Assembly (NCBI GenBank): GCA_001795455.1 | Contig: MGPB01000014.1 | Location: 1 to 64,000, forward strand | From: Curvibacter sp. GWA2_63_95 | Lineage (GTDB): Bacteria > Pseudomonadota > Gammaproteobacteria > Burkholderiales > Burkholderiaceae_C | Direction: 5' to 3' | DNA: 64,000 bases | In this document: positions 1 through 5,649 of the stretch, in pieces | How positions within the stretch are numbered: position 1 is the stretch's first letter | Layout: the number at the start of each line of letters is the position of its first letter | Translations under genes and position numbers: made by a program | Notes under the pieces: model-generated | What the model was told of the DNA's origin: nothing | The model's database searches: none | What the model saw: the letters and a program-made list of their open reading frames with translations, nothing else

Positions 1-1
1 C

Positions 2-796
2 GCGTTTGAAATGCCGCCGCACCCGCACATGAGCAGCGTGCAACAGCTCTTGCTGCGCGCGCTGGTGGCCCGCTTCTGGAAGACGCCGTACAAGGCGCCG
101 GTGACCCGCTGGGGCACCGAGCTGCACGACCGTTACATGCTGCCCACCTTCATCAAGATGGACTTTGATGATGTGATGGCCGACATGACCATGGCGGGCT
201 ATGCGTTTGACACCAGCTGGTTTGCGCCGCACTACGAGTTCCGCTTCCCGCTGATCGGCGCGGTCAAGGCCGCCGGTGTGGAGCTGACGCTGCGCAACGC
301 GCTGGAGCCCTGGCATGTGATGGGCGAAGAAAGCTCGGCCGGCGGCACGGCGCGTTATGTCGATTCGAGCCTGGAGCGCATCGAGGTGCGCGTGACCGGC
401 ATGAACGAAAGCCGCTATGTGGTCACCTGCAACGGCCAAGCCCTGCCCATGCAGAGTACGGGCACCGTGGGCGAGTTTGTCGCTGCCGTGCGTTACAAGG
501 CTTGGAACCCACCCAGCAGCCTGCACCCCACTATTGGCATGCATGCGCCGCTCACGTTTGACATTGTGGACACCTGGATGAAGCGCTCCTTGGGCGGCTG
601 CCAGTACTTTGTCACCCACCCCGGCGGGCTCAACTACGAAACCTTCCCGGTCAACGGCTACGAAGCCGAAAGCCGCCGCCTCTCCCGCTTCGCCGCCATG
701 GGCCACACGCCGGGCAAGCTGGTGGTGCCACCGGCCACCATCAACGTGGCGGGCAGCAAAGAGTTTCCGTTTACGCGGGATCTGCGGAGGAGCTAG
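2..796 (+). CDS. DUF2126 / transglutaminase-family protein, C-terminal part (5' end outside window)
   Basis: The reading frame is open from base 2, so the start lies upstream; 264 residues are visible. They resemble the C-terminal half of the large (about 1,100-residue) bacterial proteins with an N-terminal transglutaminase-like domain followed by DUF2126. Supporting segments are the start PPHPHMSSVQQLL and the end PFTRDLRR. These proteins normally sit beside a circularly permuted ATP-grasp/alpha-E protein and a second transglutaminase. Here those partners appear about 4.9 kb downstream (5650-9305). Comparative genomics has linked such sets to predicted peptide synthesis or protein modification, but the exact reaction is unproven. 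A copy of the dispersed repeat follows the stop within 20 bases. Confidence 0.75.
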   Translation, partial: AFEMPPHPHMSSVQQLLLRALVARFWKTPYKAPVTRWGTELHDRYMLPTFIKMDFDDVMADMTMAGYAFDTSWFAPHYEFRFPLIGAVKAAGVELTLRNALEPWHVMGEESSAGGTARYVDSSLERIEVRVTGMNESRYVVTCNGQALPMQSTGTVGEFVAAVRYKAWNPPSSLHPTIGMHAPLTFDIVDTWMKRSLGGCQYFVTHPGGLNYETFPVNGYEAESRRLSRFAAMGHTPGKLVVPPATINVAGSKEFPFTRDLRRS

Positions 797-813
797 GCGT
801 TTTAAAGCCAAAT

Positions 814-863
814 AGGGCTCCAGCCCTTTTGGAATATGCGCGAGAAGCTATTGAATTGATATC
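814..863 (-). repeat. Dispersed 50-70 bp repeat, copy 1
   Basis: Contains the small hairpin GGGCTCCAGCCC, then TGGAATATGCGCGAG and the dyad AGCTATTGAATTGATATC. It belongs to the same family as copies near 5812, 9292, 14075, 18453, 29581, 31421 and 45351. It lies just after the DUF2126 stop codon. Confidence 0.8.
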
Positions 864-1233
864 ACTCTTGGGGCGGTTTGAGGTGTGGGCGCAGAGTTGG
901 GGGAGCGGCCCTCGCCTCATACTGTCAAACGCCCAGAAATCGGCGGGGGGCCATTCCCCCAGCTCTGTCGGTAGGTCGTTGGTTCTCTGACGAGAGCCGG
1001 GCTACTGTGCATCACGGCCGCTTTGCGGCGGAAGGAGACATTGCACGGGCTCACCCAAATGGGGGATGTTCAGGTCTTGCTCGGACGTTCACAATGCAGC
1101 GAAAGCGGACATCCTTGTACATCCCACTTCCACTGTGCAATTCATAGCTGCTATCGTCTTTTCCGCAAACAACAACCGCTATTCAATGCTCCCAAAAAAA
1201 TGCGGTGAGTAATACAAACTGGGAGTTCGCAGC
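864..1233. other. Intergenic stretch with no convincing gene
   Basis: Small open frames here lack ribosome sites and family resemblance. The stretch holds one copy (1025-1073) of a degenerate direct repeat whose partner is at 1932-1980. The last 80 bases are AT-rich and probably carry the promoter of the gene at 1234. Confidence 0.5.
1025..1073 (+). repeat. Degenerate direct repeat, left copy
   Basis: Starts GCGGCGGAAG and ends with TCACCCAAATGGGGGATGTT followed by CAG. The partner at 1932-1980 has the same start and end, and the terminal 23 bases differ at only two positions. The two copies bracket the hypothetical gene at 1234-1722 and its truncated neighbour. Confidence 0.6.
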
Positions 1234-1722
1234 ATGATTGGAATTCTCTTCTTTATTGGATTTGGTCTGTGGCTGATTGCGGCCATCATGCTCAGCGCAA
1301 AAATACCCCGCTGGTTGGGGATGTCAAAGCACACCACGGCAGCAAGTTGGTTGCTGTTCCCTTTGTTGCTGGTTGCACCGATTGCTGACGAGTTGATCGG
1401 CCGCTGGCAGTTCAATCGGCTGTGCGAGCGAGAAGCGGTGGCGACATTGAGTCCGGATTGGGAGAAGGTTAGGCGGGCAACGCATCGTGAAATTCCAACT
1501 GTTGAGCTAGATGGCTATTTCATACCCATTCGCCTTCAGCGAGAGGAGTACTTTGATAGGGATTCCGGGAAGACCTTTATCTCAAAACTGGCGTTCCATA
1601 CCAAAGGCGGCTTTTTGATGCGGCATGGTCTTGGCTTGGACGGAACAACTTCTTGTTGGCCTCCAAAGCACGAGTCAATTTACAGAGAAATCAATCTTGA
1701 ACAACTATTGAAGGAGTATTGA
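1234..1722 (+). CDS. Hypothetical membrane-anchored protein
   Basis: A 162-residue protein I cannot assign to a named family. Two hydrophobic segments at about residues 2-22 and 38-52 predict an N-terminal membrane hairpin. A soluble, charged domain of about 110 residues follows, with aromatic and basic residues and a lone Cys-Trp-Pro-Pro near the C terminus. GC content is visibly lower than in neighbouring housekeeping genes, which suggests acquisition. A second small frame starts one base after its stop (1724) behind an AAGGAG ribosome site, so the two look translationally coupled. The unit is bracketed by degenerate direct repeats (1025-1073 and 1932-1980). Confidence 0.6.
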   Translation: MIGILFFIGFGLWLIAAIMLSAKIPRWLGMSKHTTAASWLLFPLLLVAPIADELIGRWQFNRLCEREAVATLSPDWEKVRRATHREIPTVELDGYFIPIRLQREEYFDRDSGKTFISKLAFHTKGGFLMRHGLGLDGTTSCWPPKHESIYREINLEQLLKEY

Positions 1723-1723
1723 A

Positions 1724-1885
1724 ATGTCAACCATTGAAAGTGCACACATCAATGCGTTACTTGCACACGCCATTAATGTTGATTTGTCGGTCGGTCAGCC
1801 AACTACGCGACTGCCATTTCTCAGTTGTTTGCAGCCTACAGGCAGTAAGCGTGATGGGCGACGGTGGGAATCCGGTTGCCCATAG
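1724..1885 (+). pseudogene. Truncated small gene, 5' remnant
   Basis: The ATG follows the preceding stop by one base and has a good AAGGAG ribosome site, so translation probably starts here. The product is only 53 residues. The first 25 or so look like an ordinary protein start (MSTIESAHINALLAHAINVD). The rest becomes basic and low in hydrophobic residues up to a TAG, as if the original 3' part had been replaced by unrelated sequence. Function unknown. It could instead be a genuine small protein. Confidence 0.35.
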
Positions 1886-1931
1886 CTGACAGTCGGGGGG
1901 GCCCGCAATCAGTCTGCAGGCGCCTCCGGTG

Positions 1932-1980
1932 AGCGGCGGAAGCCGACCTTCAGAATTTCACCCGAATGGGGGATATTCAG
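1932..1980 (+). repeat. Degenerate direct repeat, right copy
   Basis: Starts GCGGCGGAAG and ends TCACCCGAATGGGGGATATT plus CAG, matching the copy at 1025-1073. The surrounding 1886-2090 contains no credible gene. Confidence 0.6.
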
Positions 1981-2101
1981 AGTCCAACTGAGTCGTCAAA
2001 ATCGAGAGTGAAGACTGCGGTGTTTGTCGCTATTTTTATGAGAGCAGCTCAAGCAGACTGGATATGGAAAAATGCCATTTTTTATAAACCACACTCCCAC
2101 G

Positions 2102-2139
2102 TTATACCGCAGTGCTTTGCGGTATAAATTACGTTAGCC
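2102..2139 (+). other. Hairpin plus R'-like box: possible degenerate attC or left border of cassette array
   Basis: A perfect 10-base inverted repeat (TTATACCGCA and TGCGGTATAA, 6-base loop) is followed after five bases by GTTAGCC (2133-2139). GTTAGCC is the exact complement of the GGCTAAC box that opens the next site at 2461. That is the expected relation between the 5' end of a cassette and the R'' box of its own attC. No matching R'' box is visible upstream of the hairpin, so this site may be eroded or may be a different kind of border. Confidence 0.45.
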
Positions 2140-2142
2140 CGC

Positions 2143-2466
2143 ATGGAAGACCGCAGTAGTTCAGAGCCGCAAGGCGAGTATCTCGACTGGATGTGCATCA
2201 ATCTTCGGAAGTCTGAGGAGGATCAATTGCACGCGACGTATTCGTTCTCCTGCGCCAAATATCGCGCCCTTTCAGACTCGCGCAACGAAGCTGCTGGAAG
2301 TGCAACGGGTAAGCTGAGTATTTCCAAGCAAAGTGGAAAGCTGACTCTTTTAGACGCAATGCCCGGAGACGAAGAACGCCGTATAACGAGCCGTGCAGCG
2401 CAGGTGCTTCAGCGCCATTGGAGTAAAGGCGAATACCCTGAAACGACAGCTCATGTTGCAGGCTAA
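2143..2466 (+). CDS. Integron cassette gene 1, hypothetical protein
   Basis: A 107-residue protein with no family I recognise; it is mostly hydrophilic with an SxSxxSGKLTLLDAMPGDEE-like segment near residues 58-77. The ATG lies only four bases after the cassette border GTTAGCC, and the stop codon is embedded in the GGCTAAC box of the following attC. This tight packing is typical of integron cassettes. No ribosome site is visible before the ATG, so translation may be weak, leaderless-like, or start elsewhere. Three cysteine-poor charged stretches and no signal peptide suggest a cytoplasmic product. Confidence 0.55.
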   Translation: MEDRSSSEPQGEYLDWMCINLRKSEEDQLHATYSFSCAKYRALSDSRNEAAGSATGKLSISKQSGKLTLLDAMPGDEERRITSRAAQVLQRHWSKGEYPETTAHVAG

Positions 2467-2562
2467 CGGGTTCGTCGAATGGACCCACAGCGGCGGCCAC
2501 CATGGTCGCCATTCTTCATTGTTGAGTGCGCCGTTGCGGCCCATTCACGGCCAACGTTAAAC
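2461..2562 (+). repeat. attC-like recombination site 1 (integron cassette)
   Basis: Opens with GGCTAAC (complement of GTTAGCC at 2133) and closes with GTTAAAC at 2556-2562, which fits the GTTRRRY consensus. Inner arms GAATGG and CCATTC pair, giving the usual imperfect cruciform. Length is 102 bases. The crossover point would be after the G at 2556. Confidence 0.75.
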
Positions 2563-2565
2563 AGC

Positions 2566-2973
2566 ATGACAGCCCATCGCTCTGTAAATGAAGTGCTTGC
2601 TGATCTGGGAGCGCCCGACGAGCAGCCGCTTGAGCTCGAAGGCGTCTTGGAGGCTCACGCCGAAGGCTTCGAATTGCTCCACTATCCGAAGACCGAGCGC
2701 ATCTCCGGACCGAAAGACGGTGAGCATCAGTACCAGGCTGGCGTTTGGGTAGGGTTTGGCAATGGCAGCCTTCAGCCGAATCGTGATGCGCTCAATCGTT
2801 GGGTTGGCAAGCGTGTCCGCATCCACGGCATCTTAAGCAGCTACCTATCGCTTCCGCCCGTTGGTTCGCTTGGGCGCGGCGGGTTCGGCCCGTGGGGCTT
2901 CTGGCCGGCGCAAATCGAGCCGTATTCAGTCCAGCGAGTCACCGCCGAGGAGCGGCGAGAAAATGCTGTTTAA
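2566..2973 (+). CDS. Integron cassette gene 2, hypothetical protein
   Basis: A 135-residue protein starting three bases after the cassette border GTTAAAC. An in-frame extension upstream to 2479 runs through attC 1 and is rejected as a start. The C-terminal half contains a segment WVGKRVRIHGIL and a glycine/tryptophan-rich patch (GFGPWGFWPAQIEP) that could form a small beta-barrel, but I do not recognise a named family. The stop codon lies inside the GTTTAAC box of the next attC. There is no signal peptide. Its function, like that of most cassette products, cannot be read from the sequence. Confidence 0.65.
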   Translation: MTAHRSVNEVLADLGAPDEQPLELEGVLEAHAEGFELLHYPKTERISGPKDGEHQYQAGVWVGFGNGSLQPNRDALNRWVGKRVRIHGILSSYLSLPPVGSLGRGGFGPWGFWPAQIEPYSVQRVTAEERRENAV

Positions 2974-3036
2974 CCCTGCGCTCAAGCGGACCTGCGCCAG
3001 CTACGCTGGCTGGCCCGCTTAGCTGGAACGTTATGC
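2968..3036 (+). repeat. attC-like recombination site 2 (integron cassette)
   Basis: The clearest of the sites: 69 bases, opening GTTTAAC (complement of GTTAAAC at 2556) and closing GTTATGC. Inner boxes AAGCGG and CCGCTT pair, each flanked as in classical attC sites, with a short CAGC/GCTG tip. Confidence 0.85.
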
Positions 3037-3069
3037 GACCGATCAAAAGTACTCGATAAGGAAAAACCT

Positions 3070-3399
3070 GTGATTAGACCAAGCGTTCTCATCCTCCTCA
3101 CGCTGACACTCGTGTCGGCCTGCGCGACTCCTGCTACTGATAAGACTGGCCCCGCGACCCGGTCGGCACCAGTCATTTCTGCGCAATCCGATTTGGAGAA
3201 CTGGGTGAGTCAATTTCAGGGCAGGACCGAAAAGCAGATCGTCGAAGAGCTTGGCGATGGTGGTGAGCGTAGCAAGTGGCAGTCGGGTGGCTACGAGGGA
3301 TTGCAACTTCGCTACAAATTCGGCCGAATATCCGAACTTTACCTACTATTTAATAATGATCGTGTCGTTTACGTCACCTTCACGGTTTCTGCGAAATAA
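3070..3399 (+). CDS. Integron cassette gene 3, small lipoprotein
   Basis: A 109-residue protein with a GTG start preceded by AAGGAAAA. The N terminus has a lipoprotein signal: hydrophobic stretch LILLTLTL then VSAC, so Cys18 would be lipidated and the mature protein anchored in a membrane. The mature part carries a segment LENWVSQFQGRTEKQIVEEL resembling small lipoproteins that read out helix-strand folds of the SmpA/OmlA or DUF type, but I cannot name the family with confidence. The gene is enclosed by attC sites 2 and 3, so it is the third cassette of the array. GC is lower than in flanking core genes. Confidence 0.65.
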   Translation: MIRPSVLILLTLTLVSACATPATDKTGPATRSAPVISAQSDLENWVSQFQGRTEKQIVEELGDGGERSKWQSGGYEGLQLRYKFGRISELYLLFNNDRVVYVTFTVSAK

Positions 3400-3419
3400 T
3401 TCCGGCGAACCGGCCGGTC

Positions 3420-3516
3420 GCATAACCCGCCGATGCAGTGGATCGAGCCGGCGGGTACGATTCTTGTGGTTCGAGAGTCGGCGCAGTGCCGGCTCGGTCA
3501 CAGATCGGCATTAAGT
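3420..3516 (+). repeat. attC-like recombination site 3, degenerate end
   Basis: Opens GCATAAC, the exact complement of GTTATGC at 3030. Inner arms CCGAT, GTG, GAGCCGGC pair with GCCGGCTC, CAC, ATCGG. The closing box ATTAAGT departs from GTTRRRY at its first base, so the array probably ends here in an inactivated site. Confidence 0.7.
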
Positions 3517-3659
3517 AACGACTGCTTCAGAGCACAACGAAAGTCGGCTTCCAGTCTTAAACCGCCTCTGCCCAATTAACAGAACGTAGCACTGCCCCGC
3601 CTCCTTCAAGTACTCGCACGCGCAAAGCCAGTTAGACTGCCCCCAAAGGAAACATCACT

Positions 3660-3818
3660 ATGGCAGGCGTATTTGGCAAAGATCCCAACATGAAGAAGAG
3701 CACGCACCACGAGCTGGAGCGGCTGAATCAGGAGCGCAAGCAAAAGTTGGCGGAGGCGGCGCTGAAGTTCACCAAGAAGAAGCCCGTGGTGCCCAGCAGC
3801 GAGACACCGACCAAATAA
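3660..3818 (+). CDS. Small basic conserved hypothetical protein
   Basis: A 52-residue lysine-rich protein starting MAGVFGKDPNMKKSTHHELE and predicted to be largely helical. It ends in a basic tail with two prolines. Similar tiny proteins occur in Burkholderiales genomes without assigned function. It is followed within 15 bases by a rho-independent terminator shared with the convergent RNA-binding protein gene, which supports real transcription. The sequence before the ATG (CCAAAGGAAACATCACT) contains an AAAGGAA ribosome site at suitable distance. No motif allows a functional call. Confidence 0.6.
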   Translation: MAGVFGKDPNMKKSTHHELERLNQERKQKLAEAALKFTKKKPVVPSSETPTK

Positions 3819-3830
3819 GAAAATTTGGAC

Positions 3831-3860
3831 AAAAAAAGGCCCCAATCAAGGGGCCTTTTT
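3831..3860. terminator. Bidirectional rho-independent terminator
   Basis: Stem GGCCCC/GGGGCC extended by AA/TT, with an A-run on the left and a T-run on the right. It lies between the convergent genes at 3660 and 3881, so it can serve both strands. Confidence 0.9.
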
Positions 3861-3880
3861 ATTTGGTGAGCGCGTGCGGC

Positions 3881-4177
3881 TTAGTAGCTGCTGCGTCCGC
3901 CGCGGTAGCCGTCAGAGGCGCCACGGGGTTCCATGGGGCGGGCCAGGTTCACGACGATGGAGCGACCATCCACCGATTGGCCGTTCAGGCCATTGATGGC
4001 GGCTTGGGCCATTTCGGGGGATGCCATTTCCACAAAGCCAAAGCCTTTGGAGCGGCCGGTGTCGCGGTCCATCATGACCTTGGCGGAGGTCACGTCACCA
4101 AACTCGCCGAAATTGCTTTGCAGGCTTTCGTTGGTAACGGAGTAGGGCAAGTTGCCCACGTAAATTTTGCTGCTCAT
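3881..4177 (-). CDS. Cold-shock-type RNA-binding protein with one RRM domain
   Basis: A 98-residue protein consisting of a single RNA recognition motif (residues about 4-80) plus a short Gly/Arg/Ser/Tyr tail. RNP2 is IYVGNL (5-10) and RNP1 is KGFGFVEM (44-51), with the aromatic residues needed to stack on RNA bases. Proteins of this class in proteobacteria and cyanobacteria bind single-stranded RNA and are often cold-induced. It is monocistronic with a long AT-rich 5' region (4178-4415), which would fit post-transcriptional cold control, although that is inference. The RGG-like tail is shorter than in many relatives. Confidence 0.9.
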   Translation of the reverse strand: MSSKIYVGNLPYSVTNESLQSNFGEFGDVTSAKVMMDRDTGRSKGFGFVEMASPEMAQAAINGLNGQSVDGRSIVVNLARPMEPRGASDGYRGGRSSY

Positions 4178-4415
4178 GTCAGAGCCTTTCTAGAGAAGCG
4201 TGCGGGGCCATCAAGTGGCGCTGCAGCGCGGGGGAAGCGAAATGCCGGTGAAACACCGGGCTGCAGTATATCTTTGCCATATAAAAATAAACTTTTTTAT
4301 TATTTAAATTCATAAAACTACACTCCAGCGGGGCTGTCGCCACCGGGCCGAGCCACGGCCCTGCCTTTGGGCTTGCATACAAATTGCATACTCTGGGCCT
4401 CACCTAAGGAAATCC

Positions 4416-5123
4416 ATGTCTTCTATCAACTTCATTGGCGGCGAAAAAGGCGGAGTCGGCAAATCGGTCGTGGCCCGTGTGCTGGCGCAGTACTTCATCG
4501 ACAAGGGGCGTGCCTTCACCGGCTTTGACACCGACCGTTCGCACACATCGTTCACCCGCTTTTATGCCGACTACGCAGCCCCGGTGGTGGTGGACACGTA
4601 TGAAGGCCTGGACCTGATTGCCGGGGTGTTTGAAGAAGAGCCTGTGGTGGGCCTGCCACCCAATGTGATCGTGGATCTGGCCGCCCAGACCGCTGCGCCG
4701 CTGGCGCGCTGGGTCAAAGACTCGGACCTGGTCTCGCTGATGGCCAGCCTGGGCGTGACGGTGAACTTCTGGCACGTGGCCGATGCGGGCAAAGACTCGG
4801 TGGACCTGCTGGACCGTCTGGTGGCCACCTACGGCGCCGGGCCCAACTACATCGTGGTGAAGAACCAGGGCCGGGGTAGCGACTTTTCTCAACTGGAGGA
4901 TTCCACAGCGCTGAAGAAGGCCATGGCCCTGGGCGGCCATGTGATCAGCCTGGCGCAGCTGCACGAGGCCAGCATGCGCAAGATCGACCGGCAAAACGCC
5001 AGCTTCTGGGCCGCCATTCACCGCAAGGACGGTGACGATGCGCTGGGCATGCTGGAGCGCCAGCGGGTGAAGACCTGGCTCAAGAACAGCTACGCCACCC
5101 TGGACGCCCTGCCGCTGGGCTGA
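4416..5123 (+). CDS. ParA/MinD-like P-loop ATPase, orphan
   Basis: A 235-residue protein starting with a deviant Walker A motif [10 protein letters not shown] (residues 8-17), the signature of the ParA/MinD/CobQ-like ATPases that dimerise on ATP. An AAGGA ribosome site precedes the ATG. No ParB-like partner, centromere-like repeat, flagellar or cell-division gene lies nearby, so plasmid partition is unlikely; close relatives are sometimes labelled mobilization protein without functional proof. The segment after Walker A ([20 protein letters not shown]) corresponds to the region that carries the catalytic aspartate in the family. Role: a positioning or regulatory ATPase of unknown cargo. Confidence 0.75.
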   Translation: MSSINFIGGEKGGVGKSVVARVLAQYFIDKGRAFTGFDTDRSHTSFTRFYADYAAPVVVDTYEGLDLIAGVFEEEPVVGLPPNVIVDLAAQTAAPLARWVKDSDLVSLMASLGVTVNFWHVADAGKDSVDLLDRLVATYGAGPNYIVVKNQGRGSDFSQLEDSTALKKAMALGGHVISLAQLHEASMRKIDRQNASFWAAIHRKDGDDALGMLERQRVKTWLKNSYATLDALPLG

Positions 5124-5169
5124 CGCTGAGTTAGCATCCACCACTGCCATTGCCACCAAGGAACTTGCC

Positions 5170-5595
5170 ATGTCGCTCCAGCCCTTTCACCTTGCCATTC
5201 CTGTCTATGACCTGGCCTTGGCCCGCCAGTTTTATGGCGAGGTGTTTGGCTGCGCCGAGGGCCGCAGCAGCGCGCAGTGGGTGGACTTCAATTTCTTCGG
5301 CCACCAGCTGGTGATCCACCTGGCGCCCAAAAACGACTCGCAAACCCACGCCCACACCAACGAGGTGGACAGCCACCATGTGCCGGTGCCGCACTTTGGC
5401 GTGGTGCTGGAATGGGACACCTGGCACGCGCTGGCCGAGCGCCTGCAAAGCCGCAACACCGCCTTTGTGCTGGAGCCGGGCATCCGCTTCCAGGGCCAGG
5501 TAGGCGAGCAGGCCACCATGTTCTTGCTGGACCCGTGTGGCAATGCACTGGAGTTCAAGGCGTTCAAGGACCTGGGCCAGCTGTTTGCGCGCTAG
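5170..5595 (+). CDS. VOC-family glyoxalase/dioxygenase-like protein
   Basis: A 141-residue single-module vicinal-oxygen-chelate protein. It starts with the typical beta strand [10 protein letters not shown] carrying the first metal ligand His7, has a central [12 protein letters not shown] strand, and ends with the conserved [12 protein letters not shown] segment whose Glu would be another ligand. VOC proteins use a divalent metal to act on glutathione adducts, catechols or antibiotics; the subfamily here is not one with an assigned substrate that I can name. The gene lies 46 bases after the ParA-like gene and 54 before the ATP-grasp gene, so co-transcription is possible. Confidence 0.85.
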   Translation: MSLQPFHLAIPVYDLALARQFYGEVFGCAEGRSSAQWVDFNFFGHQLVIHLAPKNDSQTHAHTNEVDSHHVPVPHFGVVLEWDTWHALAERLQSRNTAFVLEPGIRFQGQVGEQATMFLLDPCGNALEFKAFKDLGQLFAR

Positions 5596-5649
5596 CCGGC
5601 GTCTCCGTACGCCCATAGCCGCGGCCCCTGCGCTGGCATACTCAGGCCA

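Noticed and set aside
4416-5123. Annotation as a plasmid mobilization protein
   Set aside because: No relaxase, oriT or plasmid gene is nearby; only the P-loop class is supported.
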